A stretch of DNA of 18,477 nt from an uncultured Flavonifractor sp. (GTDB lineage: Bacteria; Bacillota; Clostridia; Oscillospirales; Oscillospiraceae). Positions 1 to 6,509 of this stretch are shown here, piece after piece (the first letter of the stretch is position 1; every line of letters starts with the position of its first letter). Made by a program: the position numbers and the translations under genes. The notes beneath the pieces were generated by a model that worked only from the letters and a program-made list of their open reading frames with translations, ran no database searches and was not told the origin of the DNA. The DNA is taken from contig CAJUDT010000048.1 in assembly GCA_910585415.1 (NCBI GenBank), positions 1-18,477 of the forward strand, written 5' to 3'.

Positions 1-73
1 TGCAGGCGGCGTCATACTTGGCCTTGCTGTCCGTTGCGCGGAGTCCCTGTGAGATAGTGGTTTCTGTCTCCAA
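1..73 (-). CDS. Probable Rpn-family (PD-(D/E)XK) nuclease, N-terminal fragment
   Basis: Only the first ~24 codons lie in the window, read leftwards off its edge. The proposed start is TTG at 71-73. An AGGGAG ribosome binding site lies nine bases upstream at 83-88. An in-frame GTG at 80-82 is possible but sits too close to that site. The visible residues (QGLRATDSKAKYDAAC) resemble from memory the N-terminus of the Rpn recombination-promoting nuclease / putative transposase proteins that occur in many copies in Clostridia. A promoter lies directly upstream. Identification rests on a very short stretch, so the family call is tentative, although the signals for a minus-strand gene start are good. 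Confidence 0.5.
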   Translation of the reverse strand, partial: METETTISQGLRATDSKAKYDAAC

Positions 74-95
74 ACACCTCACTCCCTTAATATTT

Positions 96-124
96 ATTTT
101 ATCACAAATCTTTGAAACTGTCTA
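96..124 (-). promoter_or_regulatory. Promoter of the leftmost gene
   Basis: On the minus strand TAGACA (119-124) and TAAAAT (96-101) are separated by exactly 17 bp, a good sigma-A match placed just upstream of the proposed TTG start. A second possible pair, TTGGCA with TATAAT at 18 bp spacing, lies slightly further upstream. Confidence 0.5.
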
Positions 125-156
125 TTAAATTATATAGTTTGGTATTATTCAGTGCC

Positions 157-203
157 AAAAAGGCCAGCTGGAGTTTTATCATGTGCCACAACTCCAACCG
201 GCC
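157..203 (-). terminator. Second terminator-like hairpin downstream of the tRNA
   Basis: Arms 162-175 and 190-203 match at 12 of 14 positions with a 14-nt loop. Read on the minus strand the hairpin is followed by five T (157-161). It sits behind the tRNA terminator and ahead of the leftmost gene's promoter, so it may insulate that gene from tRNA read-through. Confidence 0.55.
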
Positions 204-225
204 TCAAGAGGAAACAGGGCAAAAC

Positions 226-259
226 AAAAGCCTTGCAGCCACTGTGCCGCAAGGCTTTT
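226..259 (-). terminator. Intrinsic terminator of tRNA-Arg
   Basis: Perfect arms 226-236 and 249-259 (AAAAGCCTTGC and its complement) enclose a 12-nt loop. The T-rich 3' side on the minus strand follows the tRNA 3' end by a few bases. Confidence 0.75.
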
Positions 260-263
260 ATTC

Positions 264-340
264 TGGTACGCCCGAAGGGACTCGAACCCCCAGCCTTCAG
301 AACCGGAATCTGACGCTCTATCCAATTGCGCTACGGGCGC
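264..340 (-). tRNA. tRNA-Arg, anticodon CCG
   Basis: A full 77-nt cloverleaf with an encoded CCA end (264-266) reads on the minus strand. The 7-bp acceptor stem pairs GCGCCCG with CGGGCGT (first pair G-U). The anticodon stem TCAGA/TCTGA encloses loop TTCCGGT, giving anticodon CCG, which reads the Arg codon CGG. The T arm carries the usual GGTTCGAGTCC. CGG is a frequent codon in this high-GC window, so a dedicated CCG tRNA makes sense. It has its own promoter and terminator and is a single-gene unit. Confidence 0.95.
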
Positions 341-360
341 GTCTTTTAACGTGCTGTTTT

Positions 361-389
361 ATTATAGCAATCTTTCCGCCGTTTGTAAA
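361..389 (-). promoter_or_regulatory. Promoter of tRNA-Arg
   Basis: On the minus strand TTTACA (384-389), a 17-bp spacer and a perfect TATAAT (361-366) lie about 20 bp upstream of the mature tRNA 5' end. Confidence 0.8.
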
Positions 390-474
390 GGAGAATTTTC
401 GCACACCTGGGAAAGACGGCAAGTACGGCGAAAATCCGTGGACAAGCCCCCTGGTTTTTATGCAATATACCCAA

Positions 475-503
475 TTGACAGATGGAGTTTAGCAGGTTAC
501 ACT
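475..503 (+). promoter_or_regulatory. Promoter of the T-box-metQ unit
   Basis: A perfect TTGACA (475-480), a 17-bp spacer and TACACT (498-503) predict a start near 510, about 30 nt before the conserved Stem I of the T-box leader. Confidence 0.8.
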
Positions 504-540
504 AATAGCAACCTCGGAACAATGGAATATCGCCAAAAAG

Positions 541-821
541 GCAATGAAGAGAAGAGTACCTGCGGAGATACGGCACAGAGAGCCCCGGCTGGTGGGAAGG
601 GGCGCGGAAGGCCGGAGGGAACATGGTCTTGGAGCCGCGCACCGAGCGCCCGGATGTTTCGTGGGGCGTTAGGCCGCGACGGGGGCGCCCGTCACAGCGC
701 AGGCGTATCGGGCAACCTGTACGCACAGAGGCCCAGGGCTGCGAGGCTCTGGGTGAAGCAAGGTGGTACCACGAAAGCGAACCGCTCTCGTCCTTGGCGC
801 TTGGCGTCAGGGGCGTTTTTT
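541..821 (+). promoter_or_regulatory. T-box riboswitch, methionine specifier, with terminator
   Basis: Seen: a Stem I signature with GAAGAGAAGAGTA (546-558), the distal AGAGAGCC...GGCTGGTG elements, and the T-box core AGGTGGTACCACG (761-773) within the antiterminator. A terminator stem at 789-815 (11 bp counting G-U, 5-nt loop) is followed by six T (816-821). The likely specifier is ATG at 623-625, followed by a purine and by CTTGGAGC, as usual at the end of the specifier loop. Known of the family: uncharged tRNA binds the specifier and its NCCA end stabilises the antiterminator, so transcription continues when the amino acid is scarce. An AUG specifier predicts response to uncharged tRNA-Met, which fits the MetQ gene downstream. 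Confidence 0.93.
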
Positions 822-898
822 GATGCCTGGACGCTCCAGCCCGGCGATGATCCCGCCCCTTCCGGGGCAAAAAATCAAACCAAAAGGAGAAAGTCACA

Positions 899-1753
899 AT
901 GAAAAAGCTCGTCTCTCTGCTGCTCACCGGTACACTGGCCCTGGGCCTGCTGGCTGGCTGCGGCTCCAACGGCGGCGGCGCTGCCGCCACCCCCACCCCG
1001 GCAACCGGCGGCGATCCGGCCCAGGCCGTCACCCTGAAGATTGGCGCCTCCCCCGCGCCCCACGAGGAAATTTTGCAGGTGGTCAAGGAAATCCTGGCCG
1101 GGCAGGGCATTACCCTGGAGATTGTGGAGTTCACCGACTACATCCAGCCCAACGAGGCCGTGGAGTCCGGGGATATCGACGCCAACTATTTTCAGCACAT
1201 CACCTACATGAACGACTTCAACACCGAGCAGGGCACCCATCTGGCCAGTGTGGCCGAGATTCACTACGAGCCCATGGGCATCTACGCCGGGCGGGCGGCC
1301 AGCCTGACCGACCTGCCCGACGGGGCCGAAATCGGCGTGCCCAACGACCCCACCAACGGCGGACGGGCGCTGCTGCTGCTCCAGGAGCAGGGGCTCATCA
1401 CCCTCCCCGAGGACGCGGGCCTGAAGCCCACGGTACTGGACATCGTGGACAATCCCCACAACTTCAAGATTACCGAGATGGAGGCCGCCCAGCTGCCCCG
1501 CTCTCTGGACAGTCTGGATGTGGCGGTGGTCAACGGCAATTACGCCATTCAGGCCGGCCTGAAAATGAGCGACGCCCTGGCCATTGAGTCCGCCGAGGGC
1601 ACCGCCGGCACCGCCTACGTGAACGTACTCACCGTCAAGGAGGGCCGGGAGAACGAGACGGCCATCCAGGCCCTGGCCGAGGCCATGAAGAGCCAGCAGG
1701 TCAAGGACTACATCACCGAGACTTACGGCGGCGCTGTGGTCGCAGTTTTCTGA
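899..1753 (+). CDS. metQ: Methionine ABC transporter substrate-binding lipoprotein MetQ
   Basis: 284-residue protein of the NlpA/MetQ family, which binds methionine outside the membrane and delivers it to a MetN-MetI ABC importer. The N-terminus is a lipoprotein signal with lipobox LLAGC (Cys21), then a Gly/Ala/Pro-rich linker to about residue 40. The family core follows: KIGASPAPHEEIL, a DYIQPNEAVESGDIDANYFQH motif region and GVPNDPTNGGRALLLLQ. The start ATG follows AAAAGGAG (882-889) at normal spacing. The Met T-box immediately upstream supports methionine rather than another ligand. The gene stands alone: it ends in a strong terminator with no metN or metI beside it, so the rest of the transporter must be encoded elsewhere or shared. 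Full length for the family. Confidence 0.93.
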   Translation: MKKLVSLLLTGTLALGLLAGCGSNGGGAAATPTPATGGDPAQAVTLKIGASPAPHEEILQVVKEILAGQGITLEIVEFTDYIQPNEAVESGDIDANYFQHITYMNDFNTEQGTHLASVAEIHYEPMGIYAGRAASLTDLPDGAEIGVPNDPTNGGRALLLLQEQGLITLPEDAGLKPTVLDIVDNPHNFKITEMEAAQLPRSLDSLDVAVVNGNYAIQAGLKMSDALAIESAEGTAGTAYVNVLTVKEGRENETAIQALAEAMKSQQVKDYITETYGGAVVAVF

Positions 1754-1767
1754 TATCCAACAAAACC

Positions 1768-1800
1768 AAGCCCCCCGCGCAGTCTGGCGCGGGGGGCTTT
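1768..1800. terminator. Bidirectional terminator between metQ and the converging gene
   Basis: 13-bp G+C-rich stem (1768-1780 with 1787-1799) with a 6-nt loop. T residues follow on both strands (CTTT on plus, CTTGGTTTTG on minus), so it probably ends both metQ and the minus-strand gene at 1807-2337. Confidence 0.85.
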
Positions 1801-1806
1801 ATGCAG

Positions 1807-2337
1807 TCATTCCTCCACCACCTTGGCGTGGCGCTTGCGGTAGGTGTCGTTGTCCTTCCAGAGCAGCTCCTGCTCCAGGTGGGCGAGCTGCTGCCGCAGC
1901 TGCTCCGCCTGCTCGGGACTGGCGGCGGCGATTTTCAGGTTCAGCCGCTTCCGCAGGGCCTGGAGCTCCTCAATTTCCCGGTCCACATCCTCGGTGCTGG
2001 TGGTGGTTTTGCGCGTATCCTCGGCGGGCTCCTCCGCCGGATTTCCCTCCGGGTCGTCGAACTCCACCGCAGGCTCCCCTTCCTCGTCGGAAACCAGCCG
2101 GTACAGGCCGATGGGAGTCTTGGGGGGTTCCTCGCTGTACTCGTCGTAGGGCCGCTTGCCCGTGCCCTCCCCGGCCTCCGCGGGGTTCACAGCCAAAGGC
2201 TCCGGCTCCGTCTGGGCCTCCGACTGGAGCTGCTGTACCTGAAACTGTGCTGGAAGCTGGGCCTGCGCCGGGGCGGAACGGGTACGCTCCTGCCCGTCGT
2301 AGAGGATAACCTTTTGTACGCTCAACAGTTCTACCAT
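1807..2337 (-). CDS. Hypothetical acidic protein with C-terminal coiled coil
   Basis: 176 residues, no recognised family. An N-terminal segment of about 20 residues (MVELLSVQKVILYDGQERTR) is followed by a Gln/Ala/Pro region. A low-complexity acidic region follows to about residue 115 (repeated EEP, DDPEG), then a heptad-like, charged coiled coil at about 116-160 and the basic end YRKRHAKVVEE. No signal peptide or membrane segment, so probably cytosolic and possibly a scaffold or partner protein. An AAGGAGG site lies seven bases before the ATG. The gene starts 24 bp after the Rrf2 gene, so both are likely one transcript from the promoter at 2862-2890. Function unknown; the link to the Rrf2 regulator is inference from spacing only. 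Confidence 0.8.
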   Translation of the reverse strand: MVELLSVQKVILYDGQERTRSAPAQAQLPAQFQVQQLQSEAQTEPEPLAVNPAEAGEGTGKRPYDEYSEEPPKTPIGLYRLVSDEEGEPAVEFDDPEGNPAEEPAEDTRKTTTSTEDVDREIEELQALRKRLNLKIAAASPEQAEQLRQQLAHLEQELLWKDNDTYRKRHAKVVEE

Positions 2338-2361
2338 ACCTCTTCCTCCTTCTTCAGATCA

Positions 2362-2802
2362 TCAACAGGGCAGCTGCTCCCTGCCGGCGCACTTTTCCCC
2401 GTGCCGCCGCACCAGATCCGCCAGGGTGCGGTGATCCACCACCCCGGCCACAGCCGCCTGAATTTCCTGCCAGACCTCCACCGTGACGCACTGACCGGCC
2501 CGCTGGCAGCAGTTCGCCCCATCGGCGCAGCTCACCGGGGCTAAATTGCCCTCCAGCACCCGCAGAATCTCCCCCACGGTGTAGGCGTCCGGTTCCCGGG
2601 TGAGCAGATAGCCTCCGCCCGCCCCGCGGACCGAGCGCACCAGTCCCGCCCGGGAGAGCTGGGTCACAATCTGCTCCAAATATTTATCGGAAATCTCCTG
2701 CCGCCGGGCCACATCCCGCAGGGGAACCGCTGTCCCGTGGCTGTGGAGGGCCAAATCCAGCATCAGGCGCAGGGCATAGCGCCCCTTTGTCGAAATTTTC
2801 AT
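2362..2802 (-). CDS. Rrf2-family transcriptional regulator, IscR-like
   Basis: 146 residues from the ATG at 2800-2802, which matches the conserved family start MKISTKGRYALR. A longer reading frame to 2871 would overlap the promoter and is rejected. The winged helix-turn-helix occupies about residues 1-75, with recognition-helix region SDKYLEQIVTQLSRAGLV and wing RGAGGGYLL. Cysteines at 92, 98/99 and 105 match the three-cysteine [2Fe-2S] ligand pattern of IscR (92, 98, 104 in E. coli), so it probably senses iron-sulfur status or redox. In many Firmicutes this gene precedes iscS/nifU. Here it precedes only the acidic coiled-coil gene, so its targets are likely elsewhere, possibly including itself. 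Confidence 0.9.
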   Translation of the reverse strand: MKISTKGRYALRLMLDLALHSHGTAVPLRDVARRQEISDKYLEQIVTQLSRAGLVRSVRGAGGGYLLTREPDAYTVGEILRVLEGNLAPVSCADGANCCQRAGQCVTVEVWQEIQAAVAGVVDHRTLADLVRRHGEKCAGREQLPC

Positions 2803-2861
2803 TCCATCCCTCTCTCTGGCGAAACCCGATACGTTGCGTTTGCCTATAATTTCACAAGGAT

Positions 2862-2890
2862 ATAATACCATAAAGGAACCGGGGATTCAA
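2862..2890 (-). promoter_or_regulatory. Promoter of the Rrf2 gene
   Basis: On the minus strand TTGAAT (2885-2890), a 17-bp spacer and TATTAT (2862-2867). The ~60-nt leader to the ATG at 2802 contains an interrupted CCT...AGG palindrome just after the -10, a possible but unproven site for autoregulation. Confidence 0.6.
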
Positions 2891-2921
2891 GGCAAATTTA
2901 CGGACTCGAAAAAACTTCCTC

Positions 2922-2950
2922 TTGACTTTCGCACCTAAACGTGCTAAAGT
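2922..2950 (+). promoter_or_regulatory. Promoter of the aroF-tyrA attenuated operon
   Basis: TTGACT (2922-2927), a 17-bp spacer and TAAAGT (2945-2950). The predicted start near 2957 places the leader-peptide ribosome binding site almost at the 5' end of the RNA. The promoter is back-to-back with the Rrf2 promoter, with 31 bp between their -35 elements. Confidence 0.75.
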
Positions 2951-2972
2951 ACCCCCAAGGAGTGTGGAAGCC

Positions 2973-3050
2973 ATGCAGGTCTGCTTCGGTTATGGATACG
3001 GCAATTACCGCTGCTATTATGGTATCAGCGGCGATTTCGCGTGCCCATGA
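2973..3050 (+). CDS. Tyr-rich leader peptide of the aroF-tyrA operon
   Basis: A 25-codon ORF, ATG at 2973 and TGA at 3048-3050, preceded by AAGGAG (2957-2962). Seven of its 25 codons are aromatic: Tyr at codons 7, 9, 12, 15 and 16, and Phe at codons 5 and 22. A Tyr-Arg-Cys-Tyr-Tyr run lies in the middle. It resembles no domain. Its place between the promoter and an intrinsic terminator, ahead of genes whose pathway ends in tyrosine, identifies it as a sensing leader rather than a functional protein. It would be translated first, and stalling at its Tyr codons would set the RNA fold downstream. This interpretation is inference from composition, position and the competing base-pairing; Phe may contribute. 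Confidence 0.8.
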   Translation: MQVCFGYGYGNYRCYYGISGDFACP

Positions 3051-3139
3051 CCGGCCTGTCAGCATGGTGAATCCTTCCGGGAGTATTGGAAGCAAGCCAT
3101 ACCGCGGCAGCCCAGCCAGGGCCGCTGCGGTTTTTGTTT
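3008..3139 (+). promoter_or_regulatory. Transcription attenuator (competing helices plus terminator) of aroF-tyrA
   Basis: Segment 1, CCGCTG (3008-3013), lies within the Tyr-Arg-Cys codons. Segment 2, CAGCGGC (3026-3032), can pair with segment 1 over six bases. The same segment 2 also pairs perfectly over seven bases with GCCGCTG (3121-3127) in the 3' arm of the terminator. The terminator has arms 3102-3113 and 3119-3130, a 5-nt loop and the T-rich tract TTTTTGTTT (3131-3139). A ribosome stalled on Tyr15-Tyr16 would cover segment 1 and free segment 2 to break the terminator. A ribosome that reaches the stop codon would cover segment 2 and let the terminator form. A further small hairpin (CTTCC...GGAAG) lies near 3074-3092. 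Confidence 0.8.
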
Positions 3140-3162
3140 CGTCAAAAAAGGAGTGTCAAGCT

Positions 3163-4182
3163 ATGGTCGTCATTATGAAGCGGGATTTTACTCAGGAGCA
3201 GCTCCAGCGGGCCATTGGAGCGATGGAAGAGGGCGGCGTGAAGGTCATGGTTTCCAAGGGCAGCGAAACCACCATTCTGGGCGCGGAGGGCAACGCCCAG
3301 AACATCGACCAGGAGAAGGTCTCCCTGCTCCCCGGCGTGGAGCGGGTCATGCGCGTTACGGAGCCCTATAAGAAGGCCAACCGCAAGTATCACCCCGACG
3401 ATACGGTGGTGGAGCTGGCGGAGGGGGTGTGCATCGGCGGGGACCGGCTGGCGGTCATTGCGGGGCCCTGCTCGGTGGAGAGCGAAGGGCAGATTGTGGC
3501 CATCGCCCAGGACGTGAAGGGCTCCGGCGCGGCGGCCCTCCGGGGGGGCGCGTTCAAGCCCCGGACCTCCCCCTACGCCTTCCAGGGCCTGGAGTGCGAG
3601 GGGCTGGAGCTGCTGAAGGAGGCCCGTGAGGCCACCGGCCTGCCCATTGTCACCGAGATTATGGGCACCGAGTACATCGGCCTCTTTGAGGAATGGGTAG
3701 ACGTGATTCAGGTGGGGGCCCGGAATATGCAGAACTTTGACCTGCTGAAAAAGCTGGGCAGGCACACCACCAAGCCCATCCTGCTCAAGCGGGGCCTGTC
3801 CAACACCATTGAGGAATGGCTCATGTCCGCCGAGTACATCATGTCCGGGGGCAACGACCGGGTGATTCTCTGCGAGCGGGGCATCCGCACCTTTGAGACG
3901 TTCACCCGCAACACCCTGGACCTGTCCGCCGTGCTGGCGGTGAAGCAGCTCAGTCACCTGCCGGTGGTGGTGGACCCCTCCCACGCCTGCGGCAAGGCCT
4001 GGATGGTGGAGCGCATGGCCCTGGCGGCGGCGGCGGCGGGGGCGGACGGCCTCATTGTGGAGGTCCACAACGACCCGCCCCACGCCCTCTGCGACGGGGC
4101 CCAGTCCATCACCCCGGCGCAGTTCGCCCAGCTCATGGAGAAGCTCCGGCCCATCGCGGCCTGTGTGGGGAAAGCGCTGTGA
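3163..4182 (+). CDS. aroF: 3-deoxy-7-phosphoheptulonate (DAHP) synthase, class I-beta
   Basis: 339 residues from the ATG at 3163, which follows AAAAAAGGAG at normal spacing. The open frame extends upstream but would run through the attenuator. It condenses phosphoenolpyruvate and erythrose 4-phosphate to DAHP, the first step of aromatic amino acid synthesis, in the cytosol. An N-terminal ferredoxin-like regulatory domain (about 1-75) is typical of the I-beta subgroup and can bind aromatic end products. The TIM-barrel catalytic domain shows AGPCSVES (100-107), GGAFKPRTSPYAFQG (128-142), QVGARNMQN, LLKRG, CERGIRT and the metal-site DPSHACGK. It is translationally coupled to tyrA by a 4-bp overlap. 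Control is probably double: attenuation by Tyr-tRNA supply, and feedback through the N-terminal domain. Confidence 0.96.
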   Translation: MVVIMKRDFTQEQLQRAIGAMEEGGVKVMVSKGSETTILGAEGNAQNIDQEKVSLLPGVERVMRVTEPYKKANRKYHPDDTVVELAEGVCIGGDRLAVIAGPCSVESEGQIVAIAQDVKGSGAAALRGGAFKPRTSPYAFQGLECEGLELLKEAREATGLPIVTEIMGTEYIGLFEEWVDVIQVGARNMQNFDLLKKLGRHTTKPILLKRGLSNTIEEWLMSAEYIMSGGNDRVILCERGIRTFETFTRNTLDLSAVLAVKQLSHLPVVVDPSHACGKAWMVERMALAAAAAGADGLIVEVHNDPPHALCDGAQSITPAQFAQLMEKLRPIAACVGKAL

Positions 4183-5039
4183 GCGGGCGTATAGTCATCG
4201 TGGGCCTGGGCCTGATTGGGGGAAGCCTGGCCCTGGCCCTGGAGGGCTTTGAGGGGTATGAGCTTGTGGGGGTGGACGTGTCTCAGCCCACCCTCCGCTA
4301 CGCCAGTGAACACGGAGTCGCCCACCGGCTGACGGATAAGGCCGGCACGGTCATCGGGGAGGCCGACGTGGTGATGCTGGCCCTCCACCCACAGGGAATC
4401 GTGGATTTTTTGGCGGAGCACCGGGCGCATTTCAAGCCGGGGGCCCTGGTGGCCGACGTGTGCGGCGTCAAATCGGCCATTCTGGAGGCGGCCAAGGTCC
4501 TGCCGGACACGGTGGACTTCATCGGGTGCCACCCGATGGCGGGTACCGAGTTCTCCGGCATTGAGCACGCCTTTGGGGCGCTCTTTCGAGAATCCCACTT
4601 CATCCTGACCCCCCGGCCGGAGAGCACGCCGGAGCACATCGCCCTATTGGAGCGGATGGCGGCTCATATCGGGTGCCGGGATGTGTACAAGACCACCCCG
4701 GAGGCCCATGACGCCCTGATTGCCTACACCAGCCAGGTTATGCACCTCATCGCCGTCTCGGTGTGCGACGACCCCATGCTCTTTGACTGCAAGGGCTTTG
4801 AGGGGTCCTCTTTCCGGGGATGTACCCGGGTAGCGGCCCTGGACGTGGGGCTGTGGACCCAGCTGTTTTCCCTCAATGCCCCCGCCCTGCTGGAGGTGCT
4901 GGACCGGCTTCTGGGGAGCCTCACCGCCTACCGGGAGGCCCTGGCCTCCGGGGATATGGGGGTTTTGGCGGAAAAGCTGGCCTACTCCGCCGCCCGGAAG
5001 CGGAAGATGGATTTGCCGGGGCCGGATTTGCTCCAATAA
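4179..5039 (+). CDS. tyrA: Prephenate dehydrogenase
   Basis: 286 residues. The GTG start overlaps the aroF stop (GTGA), indicating translational coupling. It oxidatively decarboxylates prephenate to 4-hydroxyphenylpyruvate with NAD(P), the committed step to tyrosine. A Rossmann motif GLGLIGGS occupies 9-16 and the family signature HPMAGTEFSG 118-127, followed by the helical C-terminal half. There is no fused chorismate mutase and no obvious C-terminal ACT domain at this length, so feedback control may fall mainly on the DAHP synthase or on attenuation. A tyrA in the operon matches the Tyr-rich leader peptide. Family call is certain; preference for prephenate over arogenate cannot be read from sequence. 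Confidence 0.95.
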   Translation: MSGRIVIVGLGLIGGSLALALEGFEGYELVGVDVSQPTLRYASEHGVAHRLTDKAGTVIGEADVVMLALHPQGIVDFLAEHRAHFKPGALVADVCGVKSAILEAAKVLPDTVDFIGCHPMAGTEFSGIEHAFGALFRESHFILTPRPESTPEHIALLERMAAHIGCRDVYKTTPEAHDALIAYTSQVMHLIAVSVCDDPMLFDCKGFEGSSFRGCTRVAALDVGLWTQLFSLNAPALLEVLDRLLGSLTAYREALASGDMGVLAEKLAYSAARKRKMDLPGPDLLQ

Positions 5040-5049
5040 AGAGAAAACG

Positions 5050-5083
5050 AGCGGGCTGTCCCACAGAGGGACAGCCCGCTTTT
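5050..5083. terminator. Terminator of aroF-tyrA
   Basis: 13-bp stem (5050-5062 with 5068-5080) with 5-nt loop ACAGA, followed on plus by TTTTGTTT. On the minus strand it is followed by CGTTTTCTC, so it may also end the converging amylase gene at 5103. Confidence 0.9.
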
Positions 5084-5102
5084 GTTTGGGATTCTGCTTT
5101 GA

Positions 5103-6413
5103 TTACCGCTCGCACTTCCAAAAGGCCACGGAGTAGGGGGGCAGCTCGCTGCCGCCGCCGAAGTCGTGGGTCTGTCCGGTGAGCAGGTCCACGGCCCGGC
5201 CGCACCCGGCGTCAAAGTGGGCGGTGTAGGGGGCCCCGTCGGCGTTGACGGCCACCAGGACCCGCTCGTGCTCCGACTGCCGCTGGAAAATGGTCTGTTT
5301 GTTGGTGAGGACCAGCTCCCGGAAATCGCCCCAGCACAGGGCCTCGCTCTCCCGGTGGGCCCGGGCCATGGCGGCAATCCGCCCGGTGAGTTCGTTCCAC
5401 TCCGGCTGCTCCAGGCAGGGGCGCAGGGCGTGGTCTCCCTGGGCCTTGTCGGCCTGGATGCCCCACTCGCTGCCGTAGTACACGCAGGGGATGCCGGGCA
5501 TACCGAACATCATCCCGTAAATCAGGGGCAGATGGGCGGGATTTTGCAGGATGCTGGCCACGCGGGTTACGTCGTGGTTGTCCACAAAGCTCAACAGGTG
5601 CTTGCCCTTGTAGAGGGTCCACTGCTCAGGGCCGAACTGGCGCTTGAGGCTGTGGACGATTTCAAAGAGGTTCATGGAATTGAAGCTGGAGTAGAGGCCC
5701 TTATAGCACTCGTAGTTGGTGCAGCTGTGAAGCATACGGTCGCTGACCCACTGGTTGTAGTCCCCGTGGAGGGTCTCCCCCAGCAGGAAGAACGCGGGCT
5801 TGACCGTGTTGGCAAAGTCCCGCAGGCGGGCCAGAAACTCCTTATCCAGGCAGTAGGCCACGTCCAGGCGGAGGCCGTCGATGTCGAACTGCTCCACCCA
5901 GAAGCGGACGCAGTCCAGCAGATAGTCCACCACGGCGGGGTTGCGGAGGTTGAGCTTTACCAGCTCAAAATGCCCCTCCCACCCCTCGTACCAGAAGCCG
6001 TCGTTGTAGCCGGAGTTGCCGTCAAAGCTGATATGGAACCAATCCTTATAGGGGGAGTCCCATTTCTTCTCCTGCACGTCCCGAAACGCCCAAAACCCCC
6101 GGCCCACATGGTTGAACACCCCGTCCAGGACCACCCGGATGCCGTTGTCGTGGAGGGTCTTGCACACCTGGGCAAAGTCCTCGTTGGTGCCCAGGCGGCA
6201 GTCGATGGCGCGGTAGTCCCGGGTGTCGTACCCGTGGCAGTCGCTCTCAAAGACGGGGGAGAGATAGACGGCGTCGGCCCCCAGCCTGCGGATGTGCTCC
6301 GCCCACTGGGCGATTTTGCCGATGCGATGGGTCAGGACCCCGTCGTTGACCGGCGGAGCTCCGCAGAAGCCCAGGGGATAGATCTGATAAAATACGCTCT
6401 GTTCTGCCCACAT
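5103..6413 (-). CDS. GH13 alpha-amylase-family glycoside hydrolase, cytoplasmic
   Basis: 436 residues, an (alpha/beta)8-barrel glycosidase acting on alpha-glucans. All four GH13 signatures are visible: region I DGVFNHVG (97-104), region II GLRLDVA with the nucleophile Asp184, the acid/base Glu213 in LGET, and region IV FVDNHD (276-281) with Asp281. GADAVYLSPVFES and GTNEDF also fit. The short C-terminal beta domain ends in LPPYSVAFWKC. There is no signal peptide and no N-terminal carbohydrate-binding domain, so it likely acts inside the cell on maltodextrins or cyclodextrins (neopullulanase- or maltogenic-amylase-like). Exact specificity is not readable. The ATG is preceded by AAGGAAGGA. The gene has its own promoter (6477-6505) and no carbohydrate transporter beside it. 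Confidence 0.92.
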   Translation of the reverse strand: MWAEQSVFYQIYPLGFCGAPPVNDGVLTHRIGKIAQWAEHIRRLGADAVYLSPVFESDCHGYDTRDYRAIDCRLGTNEDFAQVCKTLHDNGIRVVLDGVFNHVGRGFWAFRDVQEKKWDSPYKDWFHISFDGNSGYNDGFWYEGWEGHFELVKLNLRNPAVVDYLLDCVRFWVEQFDIDGLRLDVAYCLDKEFLARLRDFANTVKPAFFLLGETLHGDYNQWVSDRMLHSCTNYECYKGLYSSFNSMNLFEIVHSLKRQFGPEQWTLYKGKHLLSFVDNHDVTRVASILQNPAHLPLIYGMMFGMPGIPCVYYGSEWGIQADKAQGDHALRPCLEQPEWNELTGRIAAMARAHRESEALCWGDFRELVLTNKQTIFQRQSEHERVLVAVNADGAPYTAHFDAGCGRAVDLLTGQTHDFGGGSELPPYSVAFWKCER

Positions 6414-6476
6414 GATGGTTCAGTCCTTCCTTGGTGGTTGATGGATGGTGGAATGGGGGCCGGGGCCTCCAGGGGT

Positions 6477-6505
6477 AGTGTACCACGGCGGCGGGGATTC
6501 GTCAA
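6477..6505 (-). promoter_or_regulatory. Promoter of the GH13 gene
   Basis: On the minus strand TTGACG (6500-6505), a 17-bp spacer and TACACT (6477-6482). Its -35 lies just beyond the stop codon of the CPBP gene. The untranslated leader is about 55 nt. Confidence 0.7.
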
Positions 6506-6509
6506 AGGG

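Noticed and set aside
183..902. 239-residue plus-strand frame over the tRNA and T-box
   Set aside because: It crosses a tRNA gene, two promoters and a riboswitch terminator; composition is that of structured RNA read as codons.
2941..3162. N-terminal extension of aroF to 2941
   Set aside because: It would translate through the leader region and terminator. The DAHP synthase domain and a proper ribosome binding site both point to the ATG at 3163.
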